Assembly (NCBI GenBank): GCA_045565995.1
Contig: JBJLEF010000001.1
Span: 2,170,001 to 2,234,000 of the forward strand
Length of the DNA: 64,000 nt
Origin: UBA721 sp002705165
GTDB taxonomy: Bacteria; Planctomycetota; Planctomycetia; Pirellulales; Pirellulaceae
Reading direction: 5' to 3'
The notes beneath the pieces were generated by a model. The model was not told the DNA's origin and searched no databases. It saw only the letters and a list, made by a program, of their open reading frames with translations. The translations under genes and the position numbers were made by a program. Below, in pieces: positions 17,648 to 26,633 of this stretch (the first letter of the stretch is position 1; each line of letters starts with the position of its first letter).

Positions 17648-18571
17648 ATGAAATCTACAAGCAAAATTTTTGGTCTTACATTGCTAATTGCGATGTCTGT
17701 AGTTCCGGGATGCCGGCGTGGACTTCCGGGTAGCGTCGGTGAGTCGGACGAAGGTAACGTGAGTGAAGTTGCTTTGGCATTCAAGCTTGAAGCGACGGGT
17801 AGCGGTGCTGAGGAGGTTGAATTGCCGGAGCCGACGGGATTTGCCAACATTACAGGGAAGGTCACCATTGAAGGTAGTATTAATACCGCAAAGTTCGTGA
17901 GCTACGCCGTCAACAAAGATGCCAATGTATGCAGTGCTGAAGTCAATCGCCGTGTATTGGTAAATGATGGTGCCCTTCAATGGGGACTTCTGTTTTATGA
18001 TGGTGATTTTGAAGTCGGTAATGAAAAATGGGATCACTCGGACTATCAGACGCAGGGATCTGCTGTTTTAGATGGTGATTTAGCTTTTGACCAAAAGTCT
18101 TGTATTTTTCTCTCGCGTATCAAAGCCATGCGTACAGGCCAGACTCTTGAGATTCTTAACAGCGACAGCGTCGGCCACAACGCGAAGCTAGATGGTTTGA
18201 CGTCTGCTAATTTGCAAATCGGTGCCGGAGCTTCTGTTAATTACAAGCCTGGGTTTCAGGAGTCAAAGCCATTTGGTGTTTCATGTAGTGCTCACCCCTG
18301 GATGGGGTCTTACATCATCGTACGTGATAACTCCTTGTATGCAGTGACTGGCAAAGATGGAACTTTTGAAATCAAGAATGTCCCAACGGGCGTCGAATTG
18401 CCATTCAAGTTTTGGCATGAAGTAATTCCATCGGGATCTTTTTCGATGAAAGTTAACGGAGAGGATGTGTCAGTGAGTCGTGGAGGTTTCACTTTAAAGA
18501 CTCTGGAAGATGGGCAGGATATAGATCTTCAGATTACCATCAACGCTGAAGCCTTTAATAAAGCGTTGTAG
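17648..18571 (+). CDS. Cupredoxin-domain lipoprotein 2
   Basis: A 307-residue relative of the preceding protein. The N-terminus (SVVPGC, Cys22) looks like a lipoprotein signal, so this copy would be membrane-tethered while its neighbour would be released. The copper site has the same layout: H177 (DSVGHN), C213, H216 and M219 in CSAHPWM, followed by KDGTFEIKNVPTG. Two extra cysteines (C95, C152) lie in an insert ahead of the copper site. ATG 17648 is preferred over the in-frame start at 17612 because it begins the signal. Role inferred as an electron carrier or copper-delivery protein. Confidence 0.83.
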   Translation: MKSTSKIFGLTLLIAMSVVPGCRRGLPGSVGESDEGNVSEVALAFKLEATGSGAEEVELPEPTGFANITGKVTIEGSINTAKFVSYAVNKDANVCSAEVNRRVLVNDGALQWGLLFYDGDFEVGNEKWDHSDYQTQGSAVLDGDLAFDQKSCIFLSRIKAMRTGQTLEILNSDSVGHNAKLDGLTSANLQIGAGASVNYKPGFQESKPFGVSCSAHPWMGSYIIVRDNSLYAVTGKDGTFEIKNVPTGVELPFKFWHEVIPSGSFSMKVNGEDVSVSRGGFTLKTLEDGQDIDLQITINAEAFNKAL

Positions 18572-18621
18572 TCAACTAATTAAAACAATTAACCGCGGTT
18601 TCAAGTAAAGCAATAGCAGGA

Positions 18622-19986
18622 ATGAAACTAAAACGATTAACAGTAATGACAAGTTTGCAAGGCAAAGCCTCGATGGCTTCTTTGTTATTTGCATGTATGT
18701 TCGTGCTCACCGGTTGTAATTCGGAACCAGCATCGTTTCAAATAAACGAAGCTTACATTCGAGCCGTCGAGTACAAGGCGGATGTCACTAAGCCTCAACT
18801 GAGAAGTGAGCAAGATGTCACGTTATCCGAAGCTCAGAAAAAGAACGTCAGTGAAATTCTTGAGGGTTTGTTTGGGACTCCGGATGAGCCTCGTTTACCA
18901 GGCGGAGTCGGCCTAGACAACTTGATCAGCCTGCGAAAGCTTAAGGTTGCCGCCGGTCCTGTCACCTATGCAGGAGACGAAAATAGTGATAGTGGCCTCG
19001 AAAGTGGTTTGTATCGCAGGCATTGTGGGCATTGCCACGGTGTTTCTGGTGACGGACATGGGCCGACGGCAGAGTTTTTAAATCCATATCCTCGTGACTA
19101 TAGAATGGGTCAGTTTAAGTTCAAGCTTACCGATGGGGATGGCGCCTATAAAAAACCGTCCAAAGCGGACTTTCGCCATCTACTTGAGGAAGGTATTGCG
19201 GGTACCGCGATGCCGAGTTTTCGGGTGCTCCCTAAGCCTGAACGTGAAGCGATAATTGATTATGTGATTTATCTTTCGATTCGTGGGCAGATGGAGCGTG
19301 AGCTAATCGAACAGGCGTATTCAGCTGCGAGTGATCCGAATGACCTGCCGGATAATCCCGAAAAGATTCTGGTCCGATTTGGTGATGTTGTAGCAGGGGA
19401 TGATCTTCAATTTATTAAAGGGTTGCTCACGCCGATTGTGTTGCCCTGGGCTACCAAGGGTGGCACCGGGACCGTTCAGCGTAGTATCGAAAAAGCTCCG
19501 GAGGAATGGGATTCGGATGAGAGTATCGAGTTGGGGAGAAAGTTGTTCTATCAATCAAAGGCCAATTGTTATAGTTGTCACGGACGGACCGCTATAGGAG
19601 ATGGGCAAACTAATCTGTTTGATAACTGGACACTTGAACATTTGGGGAATGAGCCTGGAGATGCTTCCGGCTCTGGTGAAGATGGCATTTCCGCCGGAAT
19701 CCCGGATTACTTTTATCGTGAACACCTCGCTCAGATAGGTGTAGTGAAACCAAGAAATATTAAACCTCGTAATTTACGTATCGGTAACTATCGTGGAGGC
19801 CGCCGGCCGATTGATATTTATCAGAGAATTACAGGTGGTATTGAAGGGAGCCCGATGCCTTCGAATACGAAGTTAACCAAGGCAGAGGCATGGTCATTGG
19901 TGGCATATGTTTTGAGTTTGCCCTATGAACCAGCAAGTCGCCCTAAGACGGCACCGGTATTTCAGGGTGTTGGGTCAAGCAAATAG
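18622..19986 (+). CDS. Dihaem cytochrome c lipoprotein
   Basis: A 454-residue exported lipoprotein (FVLTGC, lipid-modified Cys32 predicted) with two class I cytochrome c domains: CGHCH at 135-139 with AMPSF as a likely Met-ligand site, and CYSCH at 316-320 with SPMPSN. Both domains have GDG(H/Q) after the haem motif as in small bacterial cytochromes c. It is directly upstream of coxB, so it is a good candidate for the immediate electron donor to the CuA site, since the subunit II here has no fused cytochrome domain. Confidence 0.87.
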   Translation: MKLKRLTVMTSLQGKASMASLLFACMFVLTGCNSEPASFQINEAYIRAVEYKADVTKPQLRSEQDVTLSEAQKKNVSEILEGLFGTPDEPRLPGGVGLDNLISLRKLKVAAGPVTYAGDENSDSGLESGLYRRHCGHCHGVSGDGHGPTAEFLNPYPRDYRMGQFKFKLTDGDGAYKKPSKADFRHLLEEGIAGTAMPSFRVLPKPEREAIIDYVIYLSIRGQMERELIEQAYSAASDPNDLPDNPEKILVRFGDVVAGDDLQFIKGLLTPIVLPWATKGGTGTVQRSIEKAPEEWDSDESIELGRKLFYQSKANCYSCHGRTAIGDGQTNLFDNWTLEHLGNEPGDASGSGEDGISAGIPDYFYREHLAQIGVVKPRNIKPRNLRIGNYRGGRRPIDIYQRITGGIEGSPMPSNTKLTKAEAWSLVAYVLSLPYEPASRPKTAPVFQGVGSSK

Positions 19987-20001
19987 TAATTCACACATTA
20001 C

Positions 20002-20015
20002 GTAACAAACGTTAC
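20002..20015. repeat. Small inverted repeat before coxB
   Basis: GTAAC-AAAC-GTTAC lies between the dihaem cytochrome stop and coxB. It is short and has no clear T tract; role uncertain. Confidence 0.2.
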
Positions 20016-20043
20016 ATTACTTAAAATTTTTGGGAGAGTCACA

Positions 20044-20844
20044 GTGGGACGGTTTTGGAGCCTACTTTTCCTGTTGGTACCGGTTTTGGGAGTCGCAGTA
20101 TTTGTTTTTGCTGTGGTGCCTGGAGGTGTCTTCGATAATCACTGGTTGCCTGAGGATATCAGTCAACATGGTAAGGTGATTGACGACTTGTTCATGTTCA
20201 TCCTGTATTTAACAGGTGTGATCTTTATTGTGACAGGCGCTTTGATGTTCTGGTTCTGCTGGAAGTACGATGCTGAGAAAAATCCTGAGCCGGTGAAATT
20301 TACTCATGGTTCACACACACTGGAAATTGTTTGGTCGATTTTGCCAGCTGCCGTATTGCTGTTTATCGCCATCTTTCAGATGGATGCATGGGCGGATAAT
20401 AAAATGGTCTATCCAATTAAAGATGGTAAGAAGAAGCCCCCCTTGGCTTTGGTGACCGGACGCCAGTTTGAATGGCGGATTCAGTATGCTGGTCCGGATG
20501 AGACGATTGGAACAGAGGATGATTTACATATTGTGAATGATTTGCATATTCCAGTGAACGAAGAGGTTGTCCTGCGGGTTCAGAGTCAGGATGTACTTCA
20601 TAGTTTCTTTCTCCCAAATGTTCGGATTAAGCATGATCTCGTACCAGGTATGCAGCAACACGTTTGGTTCCAAACCAAGAAAACCGGTCTGTATGATATT
20701 GTCTGTGCCGAACTTTGTGGTTGGGGGCATTATAAAATGAGGGGGCGTCTGATTGTTGAATCAGAGGAAGACTTCGAGGCCTGGTACGCTAACGCCGTTC
20801 AGGAACAAACTCGTACATCCCATAATGTTGAAAGCGACAACTAG
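20044..20844 (+). CDS. coxB: Cytochrome c oxidase subunit II
   Basis: This subunit takes electrons from cytochrome c through a dinuclear CuA centre. The 266-residue protein has two N-terminal membrane helices (about 50-72 and 93-112; an earlier hydrophobic stretch at 5-25 may be a signal) and an external cupredoxin domain. The CuA ligands are all present: H186, C221, E223, C225, H229 and M232 (CAELCGWGHYKM). No cytochrome c domain is fused to the C-terminus, unlike caa3 oxidases. The start is GTG 20044 after GGGAGAG. coxA follows 14 bp downstream. Confidence 0.96.
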   Translation: MGRFWSLLFLLVPVLGVAVFVFAVVPGGVFDNHWLPEDISQHGKVIDDLFMFILYLTGVIFIVTGALMFWFCWKYDAEKNPEPVKFTHGSHTLEIVWSILPAAVLLFIAIFQMDAWADNKMVYPIKDGKKKPPLALVTGRQFEWRIQYAGPDETIGTEDDLHIVNDLHIPVNEEVVLRVQSQDVLHSFFLPNVRIKHDLVPGMQQHVWFQTKKTGLYDIVCAELCGWGHYKMRGRLIVESEEDFEAWYANAVQEQTRTSHNVESDN

Positions 20845-20858
20845 GAAACACTTAAACA

Positions 20859-22658
20859 ATGAACACTTCTTCTGCAGTATCACAAGGGCATGGACATGGC
20901 GACGGTATGACCGTTAGTCATTTCATCTCAACCTATGTGTTCTCTAAAGACCACAAGATGATTGGTTTGCAGTTTCTGTTTACGACTCTGCTGTGGTTTA
21001 TCGTCGGTGGTTTATTGGCTTTGGGTATTCGCTGGCAACTGGCTTATCCATGGAGTGATATGCCAATCATCGGAGGACGTTTGTTCTCAGCGGAGGGTGG
21101 CCAGATTTCACCTGAGTTTTACACAACGTTATTTACGATGCATGCCACGGTAATGATTTTCTTTGTGATCATTCCGATTTTGGCGGGTGCCTTTGGTAAC
21201 TATCTGATTCCTTTGATGATCGGTGCTGATGATATGGCGTTTCCGACATTAAATATGTTGAGTTATTGGTTCATGTGGCCAGCCTTCATTTGTATTGGAA
21301 TCAGTTTTCTTACTCCGCCTTACGGAGCTGGTGGTGGGTGGACTAGTTATCCGCCTTTGTCGGCCGTTCGTGCCGCGGCGCCGGGCAGTCAGATGGCTCA
21401 GACGTGGTGGCTGATGGGGGTTACTCTCGTTGGTATTTCCTCCATGATGGGTTCCGTGAACTACATGACAACCATCATTCAGATGCGAGCTCCGGGGCTT
21501 TCGATGTTCCGCTTGCCTCTTACGATTTGGAGTATGTTCATCACTGCAGTATTGCAGGCTTTTGCCTTACCTGTTTTGACAGCAGGTGGTGTTATGCAGA
21601 TTCTTGACCGAATGTTAGGGACAGGGTTCTTTGTTCCTGAAGGTCTGATCGTCAATAATGCGGACATGATAACCGGTGGTGGGCAGCCACTCTTGTGGCA
21701 GCATCTCTTTTGGTTCTATTCTCACCCGGCTGTTTACATTATGATTCTGCCAGCAATGGGGATGGTCTCAGATATACTGTCCTGTTTCGCTCGCAAGCCG
21801 ATTTTTGGATATAAACCGATGGTTTACTCGATTTCGGGTATCGCTGGTTTAGGTTTTATCGTCTGGGGTCACCATATGTTTGTGTCGGGCATGAATCCAA
21901 TGCTTGGGATGACCTTTATGGTTTCGACGATGATGATTGCATTGCCCTCGGCAGTTAAAGTCTTTAACTGGCTGGGAACGATTTGGGGTGGAAAAATCGA
22001 GTTCACGACGCCAATGTTGTTTTCGCTGTCATTCGTCTCGATGTTTGTTATTGGTGGTCTGTCAGGGATTTTTATGGCAGCCACCCCCGTGGATATTTTT
22101 ATCCATGATACGTACTACATTGTGGCTCACTTCCATTACGTGCTGTTTTGTGGAACAGCGATGGCCGTGATGGGAGCGATTTACTTCTGGTTTCCAAAGA
22201 TGTTTGGGCGGGCCATGAACGAAACTGCCGGCAAATGGCACTTCTTCCTGACCTTTCTTTTCATGAACGGGACCTTTTATTTGATGCACATTCTCGGTGC
22301 GGTAGGTTTTCCTCGTCGATTGGCAGATCCCTATCACTACGAGACATTTAAGCATCTGTTACCAATGAACCGCTTTATTACCTGGTGTGCAATCGGTATG
22401 GTTGTCAGCCAAATTATTTTTGCGGTTAATTTTTTCTACAGTATTTTTAAGGGTCAGAAAGTTGGCCGTAACCCATGGCGATGTAACTCGATTGAGTGGT
22501 TTTGCCCAAGCCCGCCAGTGGGACACGGAAACTTCGATGCACAACCGATCGTGTATCGTGGCCCCTACGAATATGGTTCTCCCGAAGTCGATACTGATCA
22601 CTATCCTCAGACTCAGCCACCACCGGATGGTGTCAAGTCGTCAGAGGAGGTTCATTAA
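20859..22658 (+). CDS. coxA: Cytochrome c oxidase subunit I, A2-type
   Basis: The catalytic haem-copper subunit, reducing oxygen and pumping protons. It has 599 residues and about 12 helices. Haem a ligands are H95 and H426, haem a3 ligand H424, CuB ligands H289, H338 and H339, with the cross-link tyrosine Y293. Helix VI reads WFYSHPAVY (285-293) where A1-type enzymes have GHPEVY: the D-channel glutamate is replaced by alanine and the YS pair is present, the mark of the A2 subfamily. The N-terminus is His/Gly-rich. It lies between coxB and the haem A synthase gene. Confidence 0.97.
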   Translation: MNTSSAVSQGHGHGDGMTVSHFISTYVFSKDHKMIGLQFLFTTLLWFIVGGLLALGIRWQLAYPWSDMPIIGGRLFSAEGGQISPEFYTTLFTMHATVMIFFVIIPILAGAFGNYLIPLMIGADDMAFPTLNMLSYWFMWPAFICIGISFLTPPYGAGGGWTSYPPLSAVRAAAPGSQMAQTWWLMGVTLVGISSMMGSVNYMTTIIQMRAPGLSMFRLPLTIWSMFITAVLQAFALPVLTAGGVMQILDRMLGTGFFVPEGLIVNNADMITGGGQPLLWQHLFWFYSHPAVYIMILPAMGMVSDILSCFARKPIFGYKPMVYSISGIAGLGFIVWGHHMFVSGMNPMLGMTFMVSTMMIALPSAVKVFNWLGTIWGGKIEFTTPMLFSLSFVSMFVIGGLSGIFMAATPVDIFIHDTYYIVAHFHYVLFCGTAMAVMGAIYFWFPKMFGRAMNETAGKWHFFLTFLFMNGTFYLMHILGAVGFPRRLADPYHYETFKHLLPMNRFITWCAIGMVVSQIIFAVNFFYSIFKGQKVGRNPWRCNSIEWFCPSPPVGHGNFDAQPIVYRGPYEYGSPEVDTDHYPQTQPPPDGVKSSEEVH

Positions 22659-22692
22659 TTGCCTCGGGATTACCACGATAAGGTAAGGAACA

Positions 22693-23742
22693 ATGACTAC
22701 GCATGTCGATTTATTCGATAAGCCGGTCAGCCAGGATGGACTTTCGAGTTCATGGCCGAAACGGTTTGCCTGGTTGGTAACTTGCCTCACATTCCCGCTA
22801 ATCTTCGTTGGTGGACTTATCACCACGACAGATGCGGGTATGGCCGTACCAGATTGGCCAACTACCTTTGGTTACAACATGTTTTTGTATCCTTGGTACA
22901 GCTGGGTTTTTGGGCCGTGGGACTTGTTTATTGAACATGGTCACCGGCTCTTTGCCTCAGTGGTTGGTATGGTATCCATCGCGTTTGTGTTCGTTGCTTT
23001 CAAATGGGAGCAACGGTTATGGATGCGAAAACTAGTAGTGTTTGCATTATTGCTTGTCAGTGCTCAGGGTGTCCTGGGCGGGATTCGGGTAACCGAAAAC
23101 GAAGTACTGCTCGCCATGGTGCATGGATGTACTGCCCCATTGTTTTTCAGTTTGACAGTGTTTAACTCCACAACCTATACCAGGTTTTGGAGAGGACCGC
23201 TGGCAGATTGCCAGACGGCAAAAGGGCCGGAACCATCCCTGCTGGTTAAACCGTTGCGATTGGCGGCTATCACGACTGTGTTAGTTTATGTCCAGTTGGT
23301 TTTAGGTGCATCGATTCGTCACGTCCCCGTGACAGCTTCGACGCAGACTTTTTCCACGCTAGTGATTTTTCATTTAGTAATGGCACTGGTTGTGACGGTT
23401 CATGTCATTGCTTTAGCGGTGATTTTGTGGAAAAACAAAGAACTGGCGACAAGTATCCGTCGAACCGGAAAGTGGTTGGCGGGTATGGTTTTGCTTCAAG
23501 TTGGACTGGGAGCCAGTACGTGGGTGTTGAACTATGGATATCCCTTTGGTTGGGGTGAAAATAAGTTAACAGCCAATCATCTGGTGACAACATACGGATG
23601 GTGGCAGGCCCATATTACGACAGCTCATATGGCATTGGGCTCACTCCTTTTAGTCTTTTGTGTTGCAGTTGTAACCCGACTGCTTCGACTGAGGTTTGTA
23701 GTCAAGTCAGGAGCCGGCGAGCAAGACAACGCGACAACATAA
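22693..23742 (+). CDS. ctaA: Haem A synthase (CtaA/COX15 family)
   Basis: Oxidises haem O to haem A for the oxidase. The 349-residue membrane protein has about eight helices arranged as two four-helix bundles. Family features include TDAGMAVPDWPTTFG near the first loop, the histidines in IEHGHRL and MVHG, and in the second half FHLVMALVVTVHV and ITTAHMALG. The first half matches the COX15 type. It sits 34 bp after coxA and before the haem O synthase, the order in which the cofactor is needed. Confidence 0.92.
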   Translation: MTTHVDLFDKPVSQDGLSSSWPKRFAWLVTCLTFPLIFVGGLITTTDAGMAVPDWPTTFGYNMFLYPWYSWVFGPWDLFIEHGHRLFASVVGMVSIAFVFVAFKWEQRLWMRKLVVFALLLVSAQGVLGGIRVTENEVLLAMVHGCTAPLFFSLTVFNSTTYTRFWRGPLADCQTAKGPEPSLLVKPLRLAAITTVLVYVQLVLGASIRHVPVTASTQTFSTLVIFHLVMALVVTVHVIALAVILWKNKELATSIRRTGKWLAGMVLLQVGLGASTWVLNYGYPFGWGENKLTANHLVTTYGWWQAHITTAHMALGSLLLVFCVAVVTRLLRLRFVVKSGAGEQDNATT

Positions 23743-23817
23743 AAGACTACGTAAATTTAGTAATAATGGCCAACGAGATGTCGAAGAACATCGTTAGTTG
23801 ACGAAGAGATAAATCAA

Positions 23818-24726
23818 ATGAGTGCAAGTGTTCTTACATACGACGAGTCGACGGAGACCTCTCGTGCGCGCTTTTCTGATTATGTTGAGTTAACCAAGCC
23901 TCGCATCTCGCTGATGGTAATGGTAAGTGTTGCGATTACCGCGATTGTTGCTCGTCATGGGCAACCGGATTTCTTAGCCATCGTGCATGCATTGGTCGGT
24001 ACGCTGTTAACTGCTGGCAGTGCCAGTGCGATGAATCAATGGATGGAACGTGATCTGGATAAGGTGATGCCACGGACGAAAAATCGTCCTTTGCCGGCCG
24101 GTCGTATTAGCAGTTTACAGGTAATGGTATTGGTGATTACTTCCTTCGTAATGGGGGCAGGCTATCTGGCGGTTATGGTGAATCCATTGACAGCGGGGTT
24201 GTCTATTCTCACCTGGGTTATCTACATCGCCTTTTACACTCCGATGAAGACCAAAACTCCATTGAATACAGCTGTAGGAGCTATTTCTGGTGCGTTGCCT
24301 ATTTTGATGGGCTGGGCTGCGGTTGAAGGAAGTTGGACGGATGCTCGTTGGGCAGCACTGTTTTTAGTGATGTTCTTCTGGCAGTTTCCACACTTTATGG
24401 CAATCGCTTACCTATACCGCAAGCAGTATAGTGAAGCGGGTATGAAGATGTGGACGGTGGTTGATCCTAGTCAACGACGTTCCGGAATCGAAGCGGTGGT
24501 TGGTGCGTTAGCAGTATTGCCGGTTAGTCTGGCAACGATTGGTTCGATACCGGATAGCGGCGTTCAGTTAGTGATTGTTTTCGGACTTGGTGTATTCCAG
24601 TTGGTGTGTGCCATCCGTTATTGTATGAATGCAAATGATACAACGGCTCGCAAACTTTTGCGGGCCAGCCTTATCTACTTGCCTTTGGTTTTGTTTACTT
24701 TGTTAAGCATGCCGATGGCGGGTTAG
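23818..24726 (+). CDS. ctaB: Protohaem IX farnesyltransferase (haem O synthase)
   Basis: A UbiA-family prenyltransferase that adds farnesyl to haem b to make haem O. It has 302 residues and about nine membrane helices. The first Asp-rich motif is in NQWMERDLDKVMPRTKNRPL, characteristic of CtaB/COX10, and the second conserved region is FFWQFPHFMAIA. It supplies the substrate for the adjacent haem A synthase. Confidence 0.95.
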   Translation: MSASVLTYDESTETSRARFSDYVELTKPRISLMVMVSVAITAIVARHGQPDFLAIVHALVGTLLTAGSASAMNQWMERDLDKVMPRTKNRPLPAGRISSLQVMVLVITSFVMGAGYLAVMVNPLTAGLSILTWVIYIAFYTPMKTKTPLNTAVGAISGALPILMGWAAVEGSWTDARWAALFLVMFFWQFPHFMAIAYLYRKQYSEAGMKMWTVVDPSQRRSGIEAVVGALAVLPVSLATIGSIPDSGVQLVIVFGLGVFQLVCAIRYCMNANDTTARKLLRASLIYLPLVLFTLLSMPMAG

Positions 24727-24803
24727 TGACAGAAAATAATGACAGGAGTCTGGCTAGTTATCGGCTCCAACGATAAAAGACCTCACAGTCGAAAAAAGTA
24801 AAA

Positions 24804-26057
24804 ATGAGCGAACACGAAGATCACCACGAAGAACACGGCCAAAATGATCAGGGTCATGACGATCATCATGGCCACCTTCAGTTAGAGTATGAAGATGCGT
24901 TGCCGATTAATAACGGTAAGGTATGCTTGTGGCTTTTCCTGTCGACCGAAATTATGTTCTTTGCTGGTCTGATAGGTACCTATATTGTATTGCGATTTGG
25001 TGCGCCGGCCGGTACCTGGCCTCGTCCTCACGATGTCCATGTTGACGAGATCTGGGGAACGATTAATACGTTTATTCTTATTTTCTCCAGCTTTACGGTC
25101 GTGTTGACTTATGAAGCTACAAAGAGAAATCTAGCGAAGAAGGCGAAATTCTATTTGGCAATCACTTTTCTTTGTGGTTGTGCCTTCTTGGGAATCAAAA
25201 TGTTGGAATATGCCGGTAAATTTGAGCATGGCATTCACCCCAGACCCGGTAGTCGCAGCTTACTTTATGAACAGGCGGATGTGTATTACCTGCGTGACCT
25301 GAAAGCGGTCGTCACGGGTGTCCAGGGCGTGATCCCACTGGCAGCCAAAAGTGCAGATGCTGAAGCAGCCGCTGCTCAGGTACCGGATGCGGAAGTAGCA
25401 ACTCCTTCTTCCTCAGATCCGGGACGCGAGACGTTAGAAGAATTTCTTCACCACTCGGTGCAATGGGCCGAATACGTGATCGGACAAGTTCCCAATACGG
25501 AGATGTCGCCAGACGGAAATGGATTAAACCATCGTGACGTCCTGATTGCGTTAGCTCAGGAAGTCTATCCTCTTGATAATCGTTATAAAGATCTGACTAA
25601 GTACACTCACAATACGGAAAAAACTTATATTGAAGCACGCTTAAAAGTGTTGCCTGACTTGGTAACGGCTGCTGGTGAAGACAATGATGTCCTCAGTATG
25701 CTCGCTTATGAAGAGACGATTCTGAAGACGCGCCAAGAGTATTTGGACGAACAGCATCACCCGGAAGGTCACGATGATCAAGATAGTCATGGTGGCCTTA
25801 ACGTAAAGCTGCATGATCAGGGTTCCGCTGTTATCCTGCCAATGCATATTCCAAGTGGCAATATGTTCGCCGCTACCTATTTCTTACTGACAGGCTTTCA
25901 TGCTCTGCACGTTATTGTAGGTTTGATCTTGTTCGCCTTCCCAATGTTCTGGACATTAGAGAAGTCACGCGCTAATTACATCGAAAATGTCGGGCTATAC
26001 TGGCACTTTGTCGACCTTGTTTGGATTTTCCTCTTCCCGCTGTTCTACCTGTTCTAA
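24804..26057 (+). CDS. coxC: Cytochrome c oxidase subunit III with a large soluble insertion
   Basis: A 417-residue subunit III; bacterial five-helix forms are usually about 200 residues. Residues 1-24 are His/Asp/Glu-rich. The conserved family segments are LFLSTEIMFFAGLIGTYIVL (45-64), an EHGIHP loop (141-146), then YFLLTGFHALHVIVGLILF (359-377) and YWHFVDLVWIFLF (399-411). Between EHGIHP and the next helix, about 200 residues (147-350) are inserted. This hydrophilic, probably helical segment contains an Ala-rich linker (182-203) and a second His/Asp-rich patch (318-331). The insertion splits an otherwise intact subunit III rather than adding to an end. The start ATG 24804 has no strong ribosome site. 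Confidence 0.9.
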   Translation: MSEHEDHHEEHGQNDQGHDDHHGHLQLEYEDALPINNGKVCLWLFLSTEIMFFAGLIGTYIVLRFGAPAGTWPRPHDVHVDEIWGTINTFILIFSSFTVVLTYEATKRNLAKKAKFYLAITFLCGCAFLGIKMLEYAGKFEHGIHPRPGSRSLLYEQADVYYLRDLKAVVTGVQGVIPLAAKSADAEAAAAQVPDAEVATPSSSDPGRETLEEFLHHSVQWAEYVIGQVPNTEMSPDGNGLNHRDVLIALAQEVYPLDNRYKDLTKYTHNTEKTYIEARLKVLPDLVTAAGEDNDVLSMLAYEETILKTRQEYLDEQHHPEGHDDQDSHGGLNVKLHDQGSAVILPMHIPSGNMFAATYFLLTGFHALHVIVGLILFAFPMFWTLEKSRANYIENVGLYWHFVDLVWIFLFPLFYLF

Positions 26058-26115
26058 TTCCCGGAGTTATTGACTCATATTCAATTTGCAAGAATTGCTG
26101 AGTGAAAGTAATACG

Positions 26116-26571
26116 ATGAGTGACCATGACGTAAACACTGAAGATCATGAAGATCATGAAGATCATGATCATATGCCAACCTTTAAACGAGTTTTCGTTG
26201 GATTGATGGTTTGTACAGCTATTTCAACTTTGGTTGGCATCCTTATTTCCAAAGGTGTATTTGATGGCAATGAGTTGAGCGGTTGGGGGATTATGCTTAC
26301 TGTTTCCTGTGTCAAGGCATTCCTTGTGATAACATTCTTTATGCACTTGAAGTGGGAAGTTGGAACATGGAAGTGGGTGCTGACAATCCCAGCCTCGATC
26401 ATGAGTTTATTTCTAATTCTAATGCTCGTGCCTGATGTCGGAATGCGAACGAATCACTATACGGATGAACGTACTGATCGCGCCGCATATAAGATTCCTG
26501 ATCAGGATGTTTCCGCTGTTGACGCAACGGTTGGGGAAATAGCGGATGGTGAACATTCAGCAGGCGACTAG
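26116..26571 (+). CDS. coxD: Cytochrome c oxidase subunit IV-like membrane protein
   Basis: A 151-residue protein with three membrane helices (about 25-43, 54-75 and 82-104). The pattern CVKAFLVITFFMHLKWE is typical of the prokaryotic subunit IV family (CtaF/CyoD type). The N-terminus is an acidic His repeat, EDHEDHEDHDH, and the C-terminus is an acidic tail. ATG 26116 is preferred over a TTG at 26086. It lies 58 bp after coxC. Confidence 0.82.
   Translation: MSDHDVNTEDHEDHEDHDHMPTFKRVFVGLMVCTAISTLVGILISKGVFDGNELSGWGIMLTVSCVKAFLVITFFMHLKWEVGTWKWVLTIPASIMSLFLILMLVPDVGMRTNHYTDERTDRAAYKIPDQDVSAVDATVGEIADGEHSAGD
26140..26172 (+). repeat. Nine-base tandem repeat encoding EDH units
   Basis: GAAGATCAT occurs three times head to tail (26140-26166), followed by GATCAT, in frame within coxD. 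It codes for a His/Asp/Glu tract like those in coxC and the octahaem protein. Confidence 0.85.
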
Positions 26572-26633
26572 GCACACTAGGCTCTAAGGTGCCTACGTGT
26601 CATGGTATGGCCGAGGCTGCGGGGGTTTCCGTT

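Noticed and set aside
18622..19986. Dihaem cytochrome c peroxidase
   Set aside because: The two domains are spaced like tandem class I cytochromes and the lipobox and operon position favour an electron carrier; no peroxidase-specific motif was seen.
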